Shown here: one piece after another, positions 1 through 5,237 of the stretch
Layout of the letters: each line of letters starts with the position of its first letter
Numbering within the stretch: the stretch's first letter is position 1
Assembly: GCA_030689875.1 (NCBI GenBank)
Contig: JAUYHR010000131.1
Coordinates: forward strand, 1-7,695
Reading direction: 5' to 3'
DNA: 7,695 bases
Origin: Nanobdellota archaeon
Lineage (GTDB): Archaea > Nanobdellota > Nanobdellia > Pacearchaeales > GW2011-AR1
Made by a program: the position numbers and the translations under genes
The notes under the pieces: model-generated
What the model was told of the DNA's origin: nothing
Seen by the model: the letters and a program-made list of their open reading frames with translations, nothing else
Database searches by the model: none

Positions 1-30
1 GAGTTATCATTTTTTAAAAATGTGACAATG

Positions 31-38
31 TTTATATA
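31..38 (+). promoter_or_regulatory. TATA box of the ASCH gene
   Basis: The octamer TTTATATA has its centre 25.5 nt before the ATG at 60. This is the normal archaeal TATA-to-transcription-start distance, so the transcript probably begins at or next to the start codon (leaderless). No Shine-Dalgarno site is visible in the T-rich stretch between box and ATG, which agrees with that reading. Confidence 0.7.
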
Positions 39-59
39 AATACTTTCTTTTTTTATTTT

Positions 60-422
60 ATGAAAGCTTTATCATTAAAACAACCTTTTGCAGAATTAAT
101 TTTGCAAGGAAATAAAAAAATTGAATTAAGAAAATGGAATACTAAATTTAGAGGAAAATTTTTAATTCATTCATCAAAAATTCCTGATAAAGAATCTATG
201 AAAAAATTTGGATTTGATGAACTGCCGTCTGGTTTCATCGTTGGCGAAGCTAATTTGGTTGATGTTAAAAAATACAAAGACAAAAAAGAATTAATAAAAG
301 ACAAAAAATTGCATCTTGCTGACACTAGTTGGGGAAAATATGGTTTTGTTTTAAAGAATATAAAAAGAATAAAACCAATTCCTGTTAAAGGAAAATTAAA
401 TTTTTGGGAATTTAAAGAATAA
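60..422 (+). CDS. ASCH domain protein (PUA-like fold)
   Basis: This 120-residue protein is almost entirely one ASCH domain. Residues 4-15 carry the opening strand and helix with the hallmark SLKQPFAELIL. Residues 17-26 carry the G-x-K-x-x-E-x-R signature (G17, K19/K20, E22, R24), and residues 30-40 form the following strand (RGKFLIHSSK). The C-terminal part, with VGEANLVDV and a closing KLNFWEF strand, completes a small beta-barrel. The family has a PUA-related fold; members bind RNA or nucleotides, and a few have hydrolase or ribonuclease activity (E. coli YqfB deacetylates N4-acetylcytidine). The exact role of this one cannot be read from sequence. It is a single-gene unit with its own TATA box, and its end faces the end of a small reverse-strand gene only 10 nt away. 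Confidence 0.85.
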   Translation: MKALSLKQPFAELILQGNKKIELRKWNTKFRGKFLIHSSKIPDKESMKKFGFDELPSGFIVGEANLVDVKKYKDKKELIKDKKLHLADTSWGKYGFVLKNIKRIKPIPVKGKLNFWEFKE

Positions 423-432
423 ATTAATATAT

Positions 433-585
433 CTAACTGGTTCCATAAGTTTGATAATGAGGAGCGGATCTAAATTTTTCGATAGGGTATTGTTTTATTA
501 ACTCTAATTTTTTACTAAATTCTTCTAAATTTTTTTGCGCTTGTTTCCATTTTTTACATTCCCTTATTCGCTCAATTGTTTTCAT
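433..585 (-). CDS. Small hypothetical protein, 50 aa, basic and helical
   Basis: A reverse-strand ORF runs from the ATG at 585-583 to TAG at 435-433. The product is not a family I recognise. The first 32 residues are rich in Lys, Glu and Gln, spaced as in one long amphipathic helix (for example KKWKQAQKNLEEFSKKLELI), with a single Cys at position 10. The last 18 residues are irregular (RSAPHYQTYGTS at the end). Support for a real gene is its placement: the start sits 23.5 nt from a TATA element shared with the divergent metallopeptidase gene, and it fills the space between two genes with only 10 nt to the convergent ASCH gene. It could be a DNA- or RNA-associated small protein, but nothing in the sequence proves it. 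Confidence 0.5.
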   Translation of the reverse strand: MKTIERIRECKKWKQAQKNLEEFSKKLELIKQYPIEKFRSAPHYQTYGTS

Positions 586-603
586 ATTTTAAAGACTGAT
601 TAA

Positions 604-612
604 TTATATAAA
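604..612. promoter_or_regulatory. Shared, symmetric TATA element of a divergent pair
   Basis: TTATATAA at 604-611 is its own reverse complement, and with base 612 it gives a good archaeal TATA box on both strands. The centre lies 26.5-27.5 nt from the ATG at 635 on the plus strand and about 23.5 nt from the ATG at 585 on the minus strand. Both genes would be leaderless. The whole intergenic gap is 49 nt, leaving no room for two independent promoters. Confidence 0.6.
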
Positions 613-634
613 TAGATTTGTATTCTAAAAAGAT

Positions 635-1036
635 ATGAAATACGAACCCGCACCGGACATTCAGATAATTGTTGAAGAGCTTTCTGTAAATTTATTTCCG
701 CATGTAAAATTAGATAGAGTTAAATGTTTTAGAAGTTTTGGAACTTCTTCAAGGGGAACTATCGCAAGATGTCATGCTCTCGGAAAATTAATGCAAAAAG
801 CGATTGGTATTGATGCTGTTTATGCTTTGGAATTTTTATGCCCAAGATTTGAAAAGTTGTCTGAAGAAGACAAAATTAAAACAATTATCCATGAATTAAT
901 GCATATCCCAAAAACTTTTGGCGGAGGATTTAGACAGCATGATTTTGTCTGCGAGAAAAATGTTAATCTCCATTACGAAACCTACAAAGCGAAAAAATCA
1001 GATAGGGAAAAAATGAAAAGGTGGTTCGGTGTATGA
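635..1036 (+). CDS. Putative zinc metallopeptidase (HExxH)
   Basis: This 133-residue protein has the zincin signature HELMH at residues 86-90, with H86 and H90 as zinc ligands and E87 as the catalytic base. The conserved continuation IPKTFGGG leads to H102, a likely third ligand. Upstream, residues 31-47 (C31, R33, S34, then RGTIARCH) and 61-73 (AVYALEFLCPRF) match the pattern of the archaeal and phage 'putative metallopeptidase' family (phage-metallopeptidase-like, related to SprT). The family's substrate is unknown; cytoplasmic location is inferred from the lack of a signal peptide. The gene is probably leaderless from the shared TATA at 604-612. Its TGA overlaps the ATG of the DUF192 gene by 4 nt (ATGA), so the two are very likely co-expressed. 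The protein is complete. Confidence 0.85.
   Translation: MKYEPAPDIQIIVEELSVNLFPHVKLDRVKCFRSFGTSSRGTIARCHALGKLMQKAIGIDAVYALEFLCPRFEKLSEEDKIKTIIHELMHIPKTFGGGFRQHDFVCEKNVNLHYETYKAKKSDREKMKRWFGV
1019..1023 (+). promoter_or_regulatory. Shine-Dalgarno site that fixes the DUF192 start
   Basis: AGGTG lies 9 nt before the ATG at 1033, inside the end of the upstream gene. It matches the archaeal anti-SD and supports the ATG at 1033 over the in-frame GTG at 1021, which would overlap the SD itself. Confidence 0.55.
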
Positions 1037-1422
1037 ATTTTTATATTAATTTTAAAAATAAATCCCGCGGGGATCACCATAAATGGCGTAAAATTAAAAT
1101 TCCAAATGTAAAAAAACTTTCATGGTTTGAAAAAGGAATTGGTTTGATGTTTTCGTCCAGAAAAAAAGCTAAAGCGCTTTTATTTGAATTTGAAAAACCA
1201 ACAAAAATGAGCTATACTTCGTTGTTTGTATTTTTTCCTTTTATAATAATCTGGTTGGATAGCAAGAATGAAGTTATTGATTTTAAAAAAATAAATCCTT
1301 TTACTTTTAATATTCCGTCGCTGAAATATTATAGGAAAGTGTTAGAAGTGCCATTTAATAATAATTACGAGGGGATAATTAAAAAACTCTTAAATTCTCG
1401 TCGGCAAAACATTTATAAATAA
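1033..1422 (+). CDS. DUF192 family protein
   Basis: Starting at the ATG at 1033, the product has 129 residues. The DUF192 pattern is clear: KGIGLMFS at 34-41 (family GLMFR), LLFEFEKP at 49-56, LFVFFPFIIIWLD at 64-76 (family FFVFFPIDVxFLD), then NEVIDFKKINPFTFNIP and a closing VLEVP at 103-107. DUF192 proteins are small beta-rich proteins of unknown function, widespread in bacteria and archaea. No signal peptide is visible; the N-terminal 20 residues are basic. The gene overlaps the metallopeptidase stop by 4 nt and has its own SD, so translation is probably coupled. An alternative GTG start at 1021 would add only four residues and is less likely. The function with its neighbour is not known; co-regulation is inferred. 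Confidence 0.78.
   Translation: MNFYINFKNKSRGDHHKWRKIKIPNVKKLSWFEKGIGLMFSSRKKAKALLFEFEKPTKMSYTSLFVFFPFIIIWLDSKNEVIDFKKINPFTFNIPSLKYYRKVLEVPFNNNYEGIIKKLLNSRRQNIYK
1412..1419 (+). promoter_or_regulatory. Probable TATA box for the 41-aa gene
   Basis: TTTATAAA overlaps the last codons of the DUF192 gene. Transcription would start near 1441 and give a leader of about 27 nt that includes the SD site at 1451-1457. A second AT-rich box at 1430-1438 would put the start too close to the SD. Confidence 0.45.
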
Positions 1423-1450
1423 GATAATCTATATTTATTCATCTAATGAA

Positions 1451-1457
1451 AGGAGGT
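1451..1457 (+). promoter_or_regulatory. Strong Shine-Dalgarno site AGGAGGT
   Basis: A seven-base perfect match to the anti-SD sits 10 nt before the ATG at 1468. It is the strongest ribosome binding site in the window and decides the start of the small gene. Confidence 0.75.
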
Positions 1458-1467
1458 TAAACAAAAA

Positions 1468-1593
1468 ATGGGAAAAGTTCTAGTAAAAAATGTTGTTAAA
1501 AGGCAAAAGGGATTCCTTTACTATGTAGATGGGAAAGGAAACGTCTGCGAAGCTAAAATGGCTCGAGGCGGAAAAAAGAAAAAGAGAAAATAA
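1468..1593 (+). CDS. Small basic protein, 41 aa, Lys-rich tail
   Basis: The ORF encodes 41 residues. The N-terminal half reads as two or three short beta strands (KVLVKNVVKR, then GFLYYVDGKGNVCEAKMAR) with one Cys at position 27. The end is a strongly basic tail, GGKKKKRK. I have an impression of similar very small proteins in DPANN and other archaea but cannot assign a family or function. The basic tail suggests nucleic-acid or ribosome binding, which is only inference. Expression is likely high: it has the best SD site of the window, its own TATA box and a long T-rich terminator just after the stop. Its size is below usual gene-calling cut-offs, so it may be missed in automated annotation. 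Confidence 0.7.
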   Translation: MGKVLVKNVVKRQKGFLYYVDGKGNVCEAKMARGGKKKKRK

Positions 1594-1639
1594 TTTTTCT
1601 TTAATTTTTATTAATTTTATTTTTTTTATTTTATTTTTG
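1594..1639 (+). terminator. T-rich transcription terminator
   Basis: A 46-nt run of about 80 percent T with several tracts of four to eight Ts follows directly after the stop of the 41-aa gene. Archaeal RNA polymerase terminates at such tracts without a hairpin. The reverse-strand gene that ends at 1642 converges on it; on that strand the tract reads A-rich, so it serves the plus strand only. Confidence 0.65.
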
Positions 1640-1641
1640 AG

Positions 1642-1968
1642 TTAGTTTTCTTTTATTAATTCTTCTAAATATTTTTTTGCTATTTCAAAAGTGGCTTTTT
1701 CGCATTTTGATTCTGGATTAATATTGTGGAAAACGTATCTCATTTGATCTATCTCTAAGTCTAACCCTCCGGAAAAAATATTAATGTTCCTTAAACCCTC
1801 TTTTTCATCCCAATCCAAACATCTTATTTGCAAATTATATTTTTGTTCCACCTCTTTTGTATAAGGAGTTATTATGTTTTGTTTATTTTTATTGTAAAAT
1901 TTTTTAACTTTTTCTAAATAATCTTCTTTTTCTAAATTTATTCTGCATAAAGGAAGGTTAAAATCCAT
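1642..1968 (-). CDS. Hypothetical protein, 108 aa
   Basis: I do not recognise a family for this protein. It has no signal peptide or membrane segment. The N-terminal third (residues 13-30) is Lys/Glu-rich and probably helical. The middle (residues 45-82) alternates hydrophobic and polar residues and contains RCLDWDEKEG, INIFSGGLDLEI and MRYVFHNI, suggesting a small beta sheet. The last 20 residues (ATFEIAKKYLEELIKEN) look like a closing amphipathic helix, so the product is likely a compact alpha/beta domain. The ATG is 24.5 nt from a TATA element shared with kae1, so the mRNA is probably leaderless. Divergent pairing with kae1 from one promoter suggests co-expression, but no functional link can be read from the sequence. 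Confidence 0.65.
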   Translation of the reverse strand: MDFNLPLCRINLEKEDYLEKVKKFYNKNKQNIITPYTKEVEQKYNLQIRCLDWDEKEGLRNINIFSGGLDLEIDQMRYVFHNINPESKCEKATFEIAKKYLEELIKEN

Positions 1969-1988
1969 TTTTATTTTTATGAAAAGGT

Positions 1989-1997
1989 ATTTATAAT
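1989..1997. promoter_or_regulatory. Shared TATA element between kae1 and the divergent gene
   Basis: TTTATAAT at 1990-1997 on the plus strand lies 23.5 nt (centre) before the kae1 ATG. The overlapping TTATAAAT on the minus strand (1996-1989) lies 24.5 nt before the ATG at 1968. The gap between the two start codons is 48 nt. Both transcripts are predicted to be leaderless. Confidence 0.6.
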
Positions 1998-2016
1998 AAT
2001 TATTGCATTTAGAAAT

Positions 2017-3060
2017 ATGCCAACCATTTTAGGAATTGAATCAACAGCGCATACTTTTGGAATTGGAGTTGTCTGCGATGGAAAAATTCTTTCAAATATT
2101 AAAAGCAGTTTTACAACAGAAAAAGGCGGGCTGATTCCAATGGAAGTTGCAAAACATCATAGAGAAAATAAGGAAAGAATTTATTCTGAAGCAATTGAAA
2201 AAGCAGGAATCAGCGAAGATAAAATTGATGCGATTGCTTTTTCTCAGGGTCCAGGTCTTGCACCATGTCTCCTTGTTGGAATAAAATTTGCAAAAGAACT
2301 TTCATTAAAATTAAAAAAGCCTCTTGTTCCCGTTAATCATTGCGTCGCTCATCTTGAAATCGGGCGAATTACTGGCGCAAAAAATCCGGTTATGCTTTAT
2401 GCTTCCGGAGCAAATACTCAGGTGATTGCTTATGCGTCGGGAAAATATAGAGTTTTTGGAGAAACTTTGGATATTGGCGTCGGCAATTTTATTGATACTT
2501 TTGCGCGATATGCGGGTATTGGTTTTCCGGGAGGTCCAGCAATAGAGAAATTAGCTTTGTCTTCGGAAATGATACCGTCGGCATACCCCGAAAAATCTTC
2601 AAAGAAGATTTTTACTAAGGGCAATTTAATTGAATTGCCTTATACAATTAAAGGGATGGATGTTGCTTTTTCAGGAATTTTAACTAATTTAAAACAGAAA
2701 TTGGATTCTGGGAAACACTCCGTCGAGGATTTAGCTTATTCTCTTCAGGAATTTGTTTTTGCAATGCTGGTTGAAACTGCAGAAAGAGCTTTGGCGCATA
2801 CCGGAAAAAATGAATTGCTTTTAGGCGGAGGAGTTGCGTGCAATTCCCGTCTTCAGGAAATGTGCAGAATAATGTGCGCGGAGCGAGGAGCGAAATTTTT
2901 TTGCCCTGAAAAATCCCTGCTCGTTGACAACGGAGCAATGATTGCATATACTGGCGAAATTTTATTTAAAAAAGGAATTAAATTTTCTAACGAAGAACTG
3001 AATAAAATTGATATTTTGCCGAGGCAACGTACGGACGAAGTGGAAGTTTCTTGGAAATAA
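2017..3060 (+). CDS. kae1: Kae1, catalytic subunit of KEOPS (tRNA t6A synthesis)
   Basis: This 347-residue protein is a full-length Kae1/TsaD/Qri7 family member. It transfers the threonylcarbamoyl group from threonylcarbamoyl-AMP to A37 of ANN-decoding tRNAs, in the cytoplasm. Visible hallmarks are the ASKHA N-terminus ILGIESTAHTFGIGVV, SQGPGLAPCLLVG at 76-88, the metal-binding HCVAH (H108, H112), SGANTQVIAY at 130-139, VGNFIDTFAR at 155-164, GFPGGPAIE, ELPYTIKGMDVAFSGI, the glycine loop LLLGGGVACNSRLQEM at 267-282, and DNGAMIAYTG at 304-313 with D304 as the third metal ligand. It ends in RTDEVEVSWK, so it is stand-alone and not fused to the Bud32 kinase as in many euryarchaea; no Bud32, Cgi121 or Pcc1 gene is in the window. 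One oddity is that the usual SGGN reads SGAN (A132). The mRNA is probably leaderless. Confidence 0.97.
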   Translation: MPTILGIESTAHTFGIGVVCDGKILSNIKSSFTTEKGGLIPMEVAKHHRENKERIYSEAIEKAGISEDKIDAIAFSQGPGLAPCLLVGIKFAKELSLKLKKPLVPVNHCVAHLEIGRITGAKNPVMLYASGANTQVIAYASGKYRVFGETLDIGVGNFIDTFARYAGIGFPGGPAIEKLALSSEMIPSAYPEKSSKKIFTKGNLIELPYTIKGMDVAFSGILTNLKQKLDSGKHSVEDLAYSLQEFVFAMLVETAERALAHTGKNELLLGGGVACNSRLQEMCRIMCAERGAKFFCPEKSLLVDNGAMIAYTGEILFKKGIKFSNEELNKIDILPRQRTDEVEVSWK

Positions 3061-3072
3061 ATAATAACAATG

Positions 3073-3080
3073 CTTAAATA
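3073..3080 (+). promoter_or_regulatory. TATA box of the Cys-rich surface protein gene
   Basis: CTTAAATA has its centre 25.5 nt before the ATG at 3102, within the 41-nt gap after kae1. It predicts a leaderless transcript. No SD site is seen upstream of the ATG. Confidence 0.5.
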
Positions 3081-3101
3081 TCTTATTTTTATTATTAAAT
3101 T

Positions 3102-4709
3102 ATGAAAAAATTGGCGATAATTTTTGTATTAATTGTATTAATATCTATTGCATTTGTTTCTGCGCATTATAATTCTGAAAAAGATTTTAATAATGATGGA
3201 AAAGTTTCTTTTGGCGAATGGATGAAAAATATTTTTGGGAAGATTACTGGGAATCAAATACTTCAGAAAAGAGAAGCAGAACTAGCATGCTTAGATGGAG
3301 CGACAAAACCATGCGGAACAGATGTTGGCGAATGCGCAAAGGGAACTAGTACTTGCAGTAATGGAGCATGGGGTGTTTGTGTTGGAGAAACAATCTCAAT
3401 AATAGAAATTTGCGGAGATGGAAAAGATCAAGATTGTAATGGAGGTGATTTGGCTTGTCCTACTACTACTTGCACAGATACTGACTTTGGATTAAATAAT
3501 TTTACTATTTTAGGAAGTGCATCTAATTCATCAATTACAATAGGAGATTCCTGCATCAATAGCACTTCATTAAACGAGAGTTTTTGTGCTGGAAATAATG
3601 TTAATTTTGAAATTTTTAACTGCAAAACTCTTGGAGCATCGTATGGCTGTCAGGGGGGAGTTTGTTCTTGTATATCTAATTATACATTAAGTTTAAGTTC
3701 ATGCGATTCGGCAAAAGATTTTGTTAATTTTACAGATTTAAATGCATGCGCTTCATCTTACACAGCCCCATACGATTGCGACGGAAACGGGGTAATTTCA
3801 AAACCTTCCTGCATTTCAACAAATGCTGATGTTACAATAGATCTTTTGCCGTTTGATAATTCAATGAATTATTCAGGCGCTGGTTCGCAAATAGTGCAGG
3901 TAGCAGAGGGTTATCAAGGGGTTGAATTTGACTGGAATTTTTCAGCTTCAGAAAAACTTGATTTTTGTGACATTAAAATTAAAACATCAAATCCTGCAAC
4001 AGATAAATTCGGATATGTTTTATTTAATTCAAGTGAAGAAATTTCTGATAAAATAGTTTATGTTGATAAATTAAATTCAAGTTCAGGGGCAGTTTGCATA
4101 AAAGATATTCCTGGAGTTGTTTCTGTAAATGAATTTAGCGCTAATTGTTCTGCGTCCGACGAGGTTTTAGTGAAATGCCCCTCCCCTGTAAATTCAACTT
4201 ATAATTGTGATATTTCCGAGGATAATCTTACATTTATTGTTTGGCCTTTAAATCATTCTGCTGTCAAAGAAATGTTATCAATTACTGGATTAGTTAGTTT
4301 AGGCGGAACAGATGATTTTAATAATTTTACTAATCAGACTGGAACAGGAGAAACAGAAGAAACTGGATGTAATCCACAATGGACTTGCGCTAACTTTGGA
4401 AAATGTGTTGACGGCTTTAAAGAAAGAACTTGCACCGATTCAAATAATTGCGGAGTTGAAATAGGCAAGCCAAGTGAAACCAGCGAATGTAAAACAAAAT
4501 CCACCCTATTTATTATTCTCGGTATTGTTGGACTTATTTTAATTATTTTTCTTATTATGTATTTTATGAAGAAAGGAAAATCCGAAGAAGAACCGTCGGA
4601 AGAACCTCAATTTACACATCAAACATCTCCTCCAAGGAGTCCGCCTTCTCCCCCTCAAAACAGGGCAGTTCACTATAAACCTCAAACCCAGTTAGCTCCT
4701 CAGCGTTAA
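3102..4709 (+). CDS. Secreted, membrane-anchored Cys-rich surface protein (EF-hand, MopE-like, TSP1-like)
   Basis: This 535-residue protein has a Sec signal peptide (residues 1-21, cleavage likely after VSA). A complete EF-hand-type calcium loop follows (D28, N30, D32, G33, S36, E39), then the motif KITG at 47-50. A Cys-rich block at 63-119 ends in the MopE-like metal-binding motif CGDGKDQDCNG (C104-C119). Residues 124-190 form a second Cys-rich repeat (CTDTDFG onward), and 226-230 contain a short DGNG. Residues 423-463 form a six-Cys thrombospondin-1-like module with QWTC and KERTC. A membrane helix at 469-489 precedes a basic/acidic stretch and a Pro-rich cytoplasmic tail. Sixteen N-x-S/T sequons lie in the outer part and none in the tail, consistent with extracellular N-glycosylation. 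A role in the cell surface or in attachment is inferred; no enzymatic domain is seen. Confidence 0.85.
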   Translation: MKKLAIIFVLIVLISIAFVSAHYNSEKDFNNDGKVSFGEWMKNIFGKITGNQILQKREAELACLDGATKPCGTDVGECAKGTSTCSNGAWGVCVGETISIIEICGDGKDQDCNGGDLACPTTTCTDTDFGLNNFTILGSASNSSITIGDSCINSTSLNESFCAGNNVNFEIFNCKTLGASYGCQGGVCSCISNYTLSLSSCDSAKDFVNFTDLNACASSYTAPYDCDGNGVISKPSCISTNADVTIDLLPFDNSMNYSGAGSQIVQVAEGYQGVEFDWNFSASEKLDFCDIKIKTSNPATDKFGYVLFNSSEEISDKIVYVDKLNSSSGAVCIKDIPGVVSVNEFSANCSASDEVLVKCPSPVNSTYNCDISEDNLTFIVWPLNHSAVKEMLSITGLVSLGGTDDFNNFTNQTGTGETEETGCNPQWTCANFGKCVDGFKERTCTDSNNCGVEIGKPSETSECKTKSTLFIILGIVGLILIIFLIMYFMKKGKSEEEPSEEPQFTHQTSPPRSPPSPPQNRAVHYKPQTQLAPQR

Positions 4710-4780
4710 ATTGTTAATCTTGGGAAAAAATAATTTTATAGATGGAATTTATCCCTGAATTTAGAAATTTAACAGGAAAG

Positions 4781-4788
4781 TTTATAAA
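4781..4788 (+). promoter_or_regulatory. TATA box and BRE of the L7Ae gene
   Basis: TTTATAAA is the core of a perfect 12-nt palindrome (4779-4790) and is preceded by the purine run GGAAAG, a good BRE. With the 24-27 nt spacing seen elsewhere in the window, transcription would begin near 4809-4812, exactly at the 5' edge of the kink-turn. A weaker box at 4849-4856, about 20 nt from the ATG, could give a leaderless alternative transcript. Confidence 0.6.
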
Positions 4789-4810
4789 CTAATTTTTGTC
4801 TTAATATTTA

Positions 4811-4836
4811 TCCGATGAGCGAATCTTTCGTGAGGA
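4811..4836 (+). promoter_or_regulatory. Kink-turn in the L7Ae mRNA leader (autoregulatory element)
   Basis: The RNA folds as a standard kink-turn. The C-helix pairs UCC (4811-4813) with GGA (4834-4836). The three-nucleotide bulge is GAU (4814-4816), with U at L3 as in box C/D RNAs. The tandem sheared pairs are G4817-A4833 and A4818-G4832. The NC-helix is G4819-U4831 followed by CGAA (4820-4823) pairing with UUCG (4827-4830), closed by the loop UCU. Every consensus position is met. The next gene encodes L7Ae, the protein that binds exactly this motif, and the predicted transcript 5' end is at the base of the C-helix. L7Ae repression of its own mRNA through a leader kink-turn is known in other archaea; its operation here is inferred. 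Confidence 0.85.
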
Positions 4837-4856
4837 ATTCGTTCTTGGTTAATTAA
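4815..4856 (+). other. Possible 13-codon leader ORF within the L7Ae leader
   Basis: ATG at 4815-4817 opens a 13-codon frame (MSESFVRNSFLVN) that ends with TAA at 4854-4856, 16 nt before the L7Ae ATG. The start codon lies in the kink-turn bulge and the first sheared pair, about 4 nt from the predicted RNA 5' end. In a genome with mainly leaderless first genes it could be translated, but it may be chance. Confidence 0.25.
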
Positions 4857-4872
4857 ATAAAATTATATTGAA

Positions 4873-5175
4873 ATGGCCGACATATATCAAATTGTTGAAA
4901 AAGCAAGAAAGACCGGAAAAATAGAAAAAGGAACTAACGAAGTTACTAAAGCTATTGAAAGAGGAACTGCAAAATTAGTTGTTTATGCTTCTGATGTTGA
5001 GCCAAAAGAAATTGTCCAGCATCTGCCTGTTTTATGCAAAGAAAAAAAAATTTTATGCAAGGAAGTTGACAGCAAACAAAAATTAGGAATTTCAGCGGGG
5101 CTGTCCGTTTCAGCATCTTCTTTGGCAGTCATTGAAGCTGGCGATGCTGATAAAGAAATTGCCGGATTAAAATGA
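4873..5175 (+). CDS. rpl7ae: Ribosomal protein L7Ae / kink-turn binding protein
   Basis: This is a 100-residue L7Ae. The RNA-binding signature KGTNEVTKAIERG is at 19-31, followed by AKLVVYASDVEPKEIVQHLPVLCKEKKI (33-60) and the second RNA-contact loop around LGISAGLSVSASS (70-82). L7Ae is a large-subunit ribosomal protein and also the core kink-turn binder of box C/D and H/ACA sRNPs and archaeal RNase P. It is shorter than the usual roughly 120 residues: the first helix begins at residue 4 and the C-terminal helix is only a stub. The gene starts the ribosomal cluster and has its own promoter and a kink-turn leader, implying feedback control by its product. No SD site is visible directly before the ATG. 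Confidence 0.96.
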   Translation: MADIYQIVEKARKTGKIEKGTNEVTKAIERGTAKLVVYASDVEPKEIVQHLPVLCKEKKILCKEVDSKQKLGISAGLSVSASSLAVIEAGDADKEIAGLK

Positions 5176-5200
5176 TTTTAGAAAAAATAATTTTTAGGAT

Positions 5201-5208
5201 TATAAAAA
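5201..5208 (+). promoter_or_regulatory. Probable TATA box of the S28e operon
   Basis: TATAAAAA in the 62-nt gap after L7Ae is centred 33.5 nt before the S28e ATG, giving a predicted start near 5230 and a leader of only a few nucleotides. Read-through from the L7Ae promoter is also possible. Confidence 0.4.
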
Positions 5209-5237
5209 TAAATTGAATAGTCATAAAATAAACTAAA

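Noticed and set aside
1021..1032. GTG at 1021 as start of the DUF192 gene
   Set aside because: It overlaps the AGGTG ribosome binding site that serves the ATG at 1033, and it adds no conserved residues.
2430..2947. Two reverse-strand ORFs inside kae1
   Set aside because: They are antisense to conserved Kae1 motifs, have no promoter or SD and no domain pattern.
3428..3625. Reverse-strand ORF inside the Cys-rich surface protein gene
   Set aside because: It is a shadow of the plus-strand coding frame with no promoter.
4811..4846. Box C/D sRNA or hammerhead ribozyme reading of the L7Ae leader
   Set aside because: The stretch resembles a C box, but there is no CUGA D or D' box and no guide spacing. 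The hammerhead core lacks the GAAA segment and third stem. The kink-turn explains every base pair.
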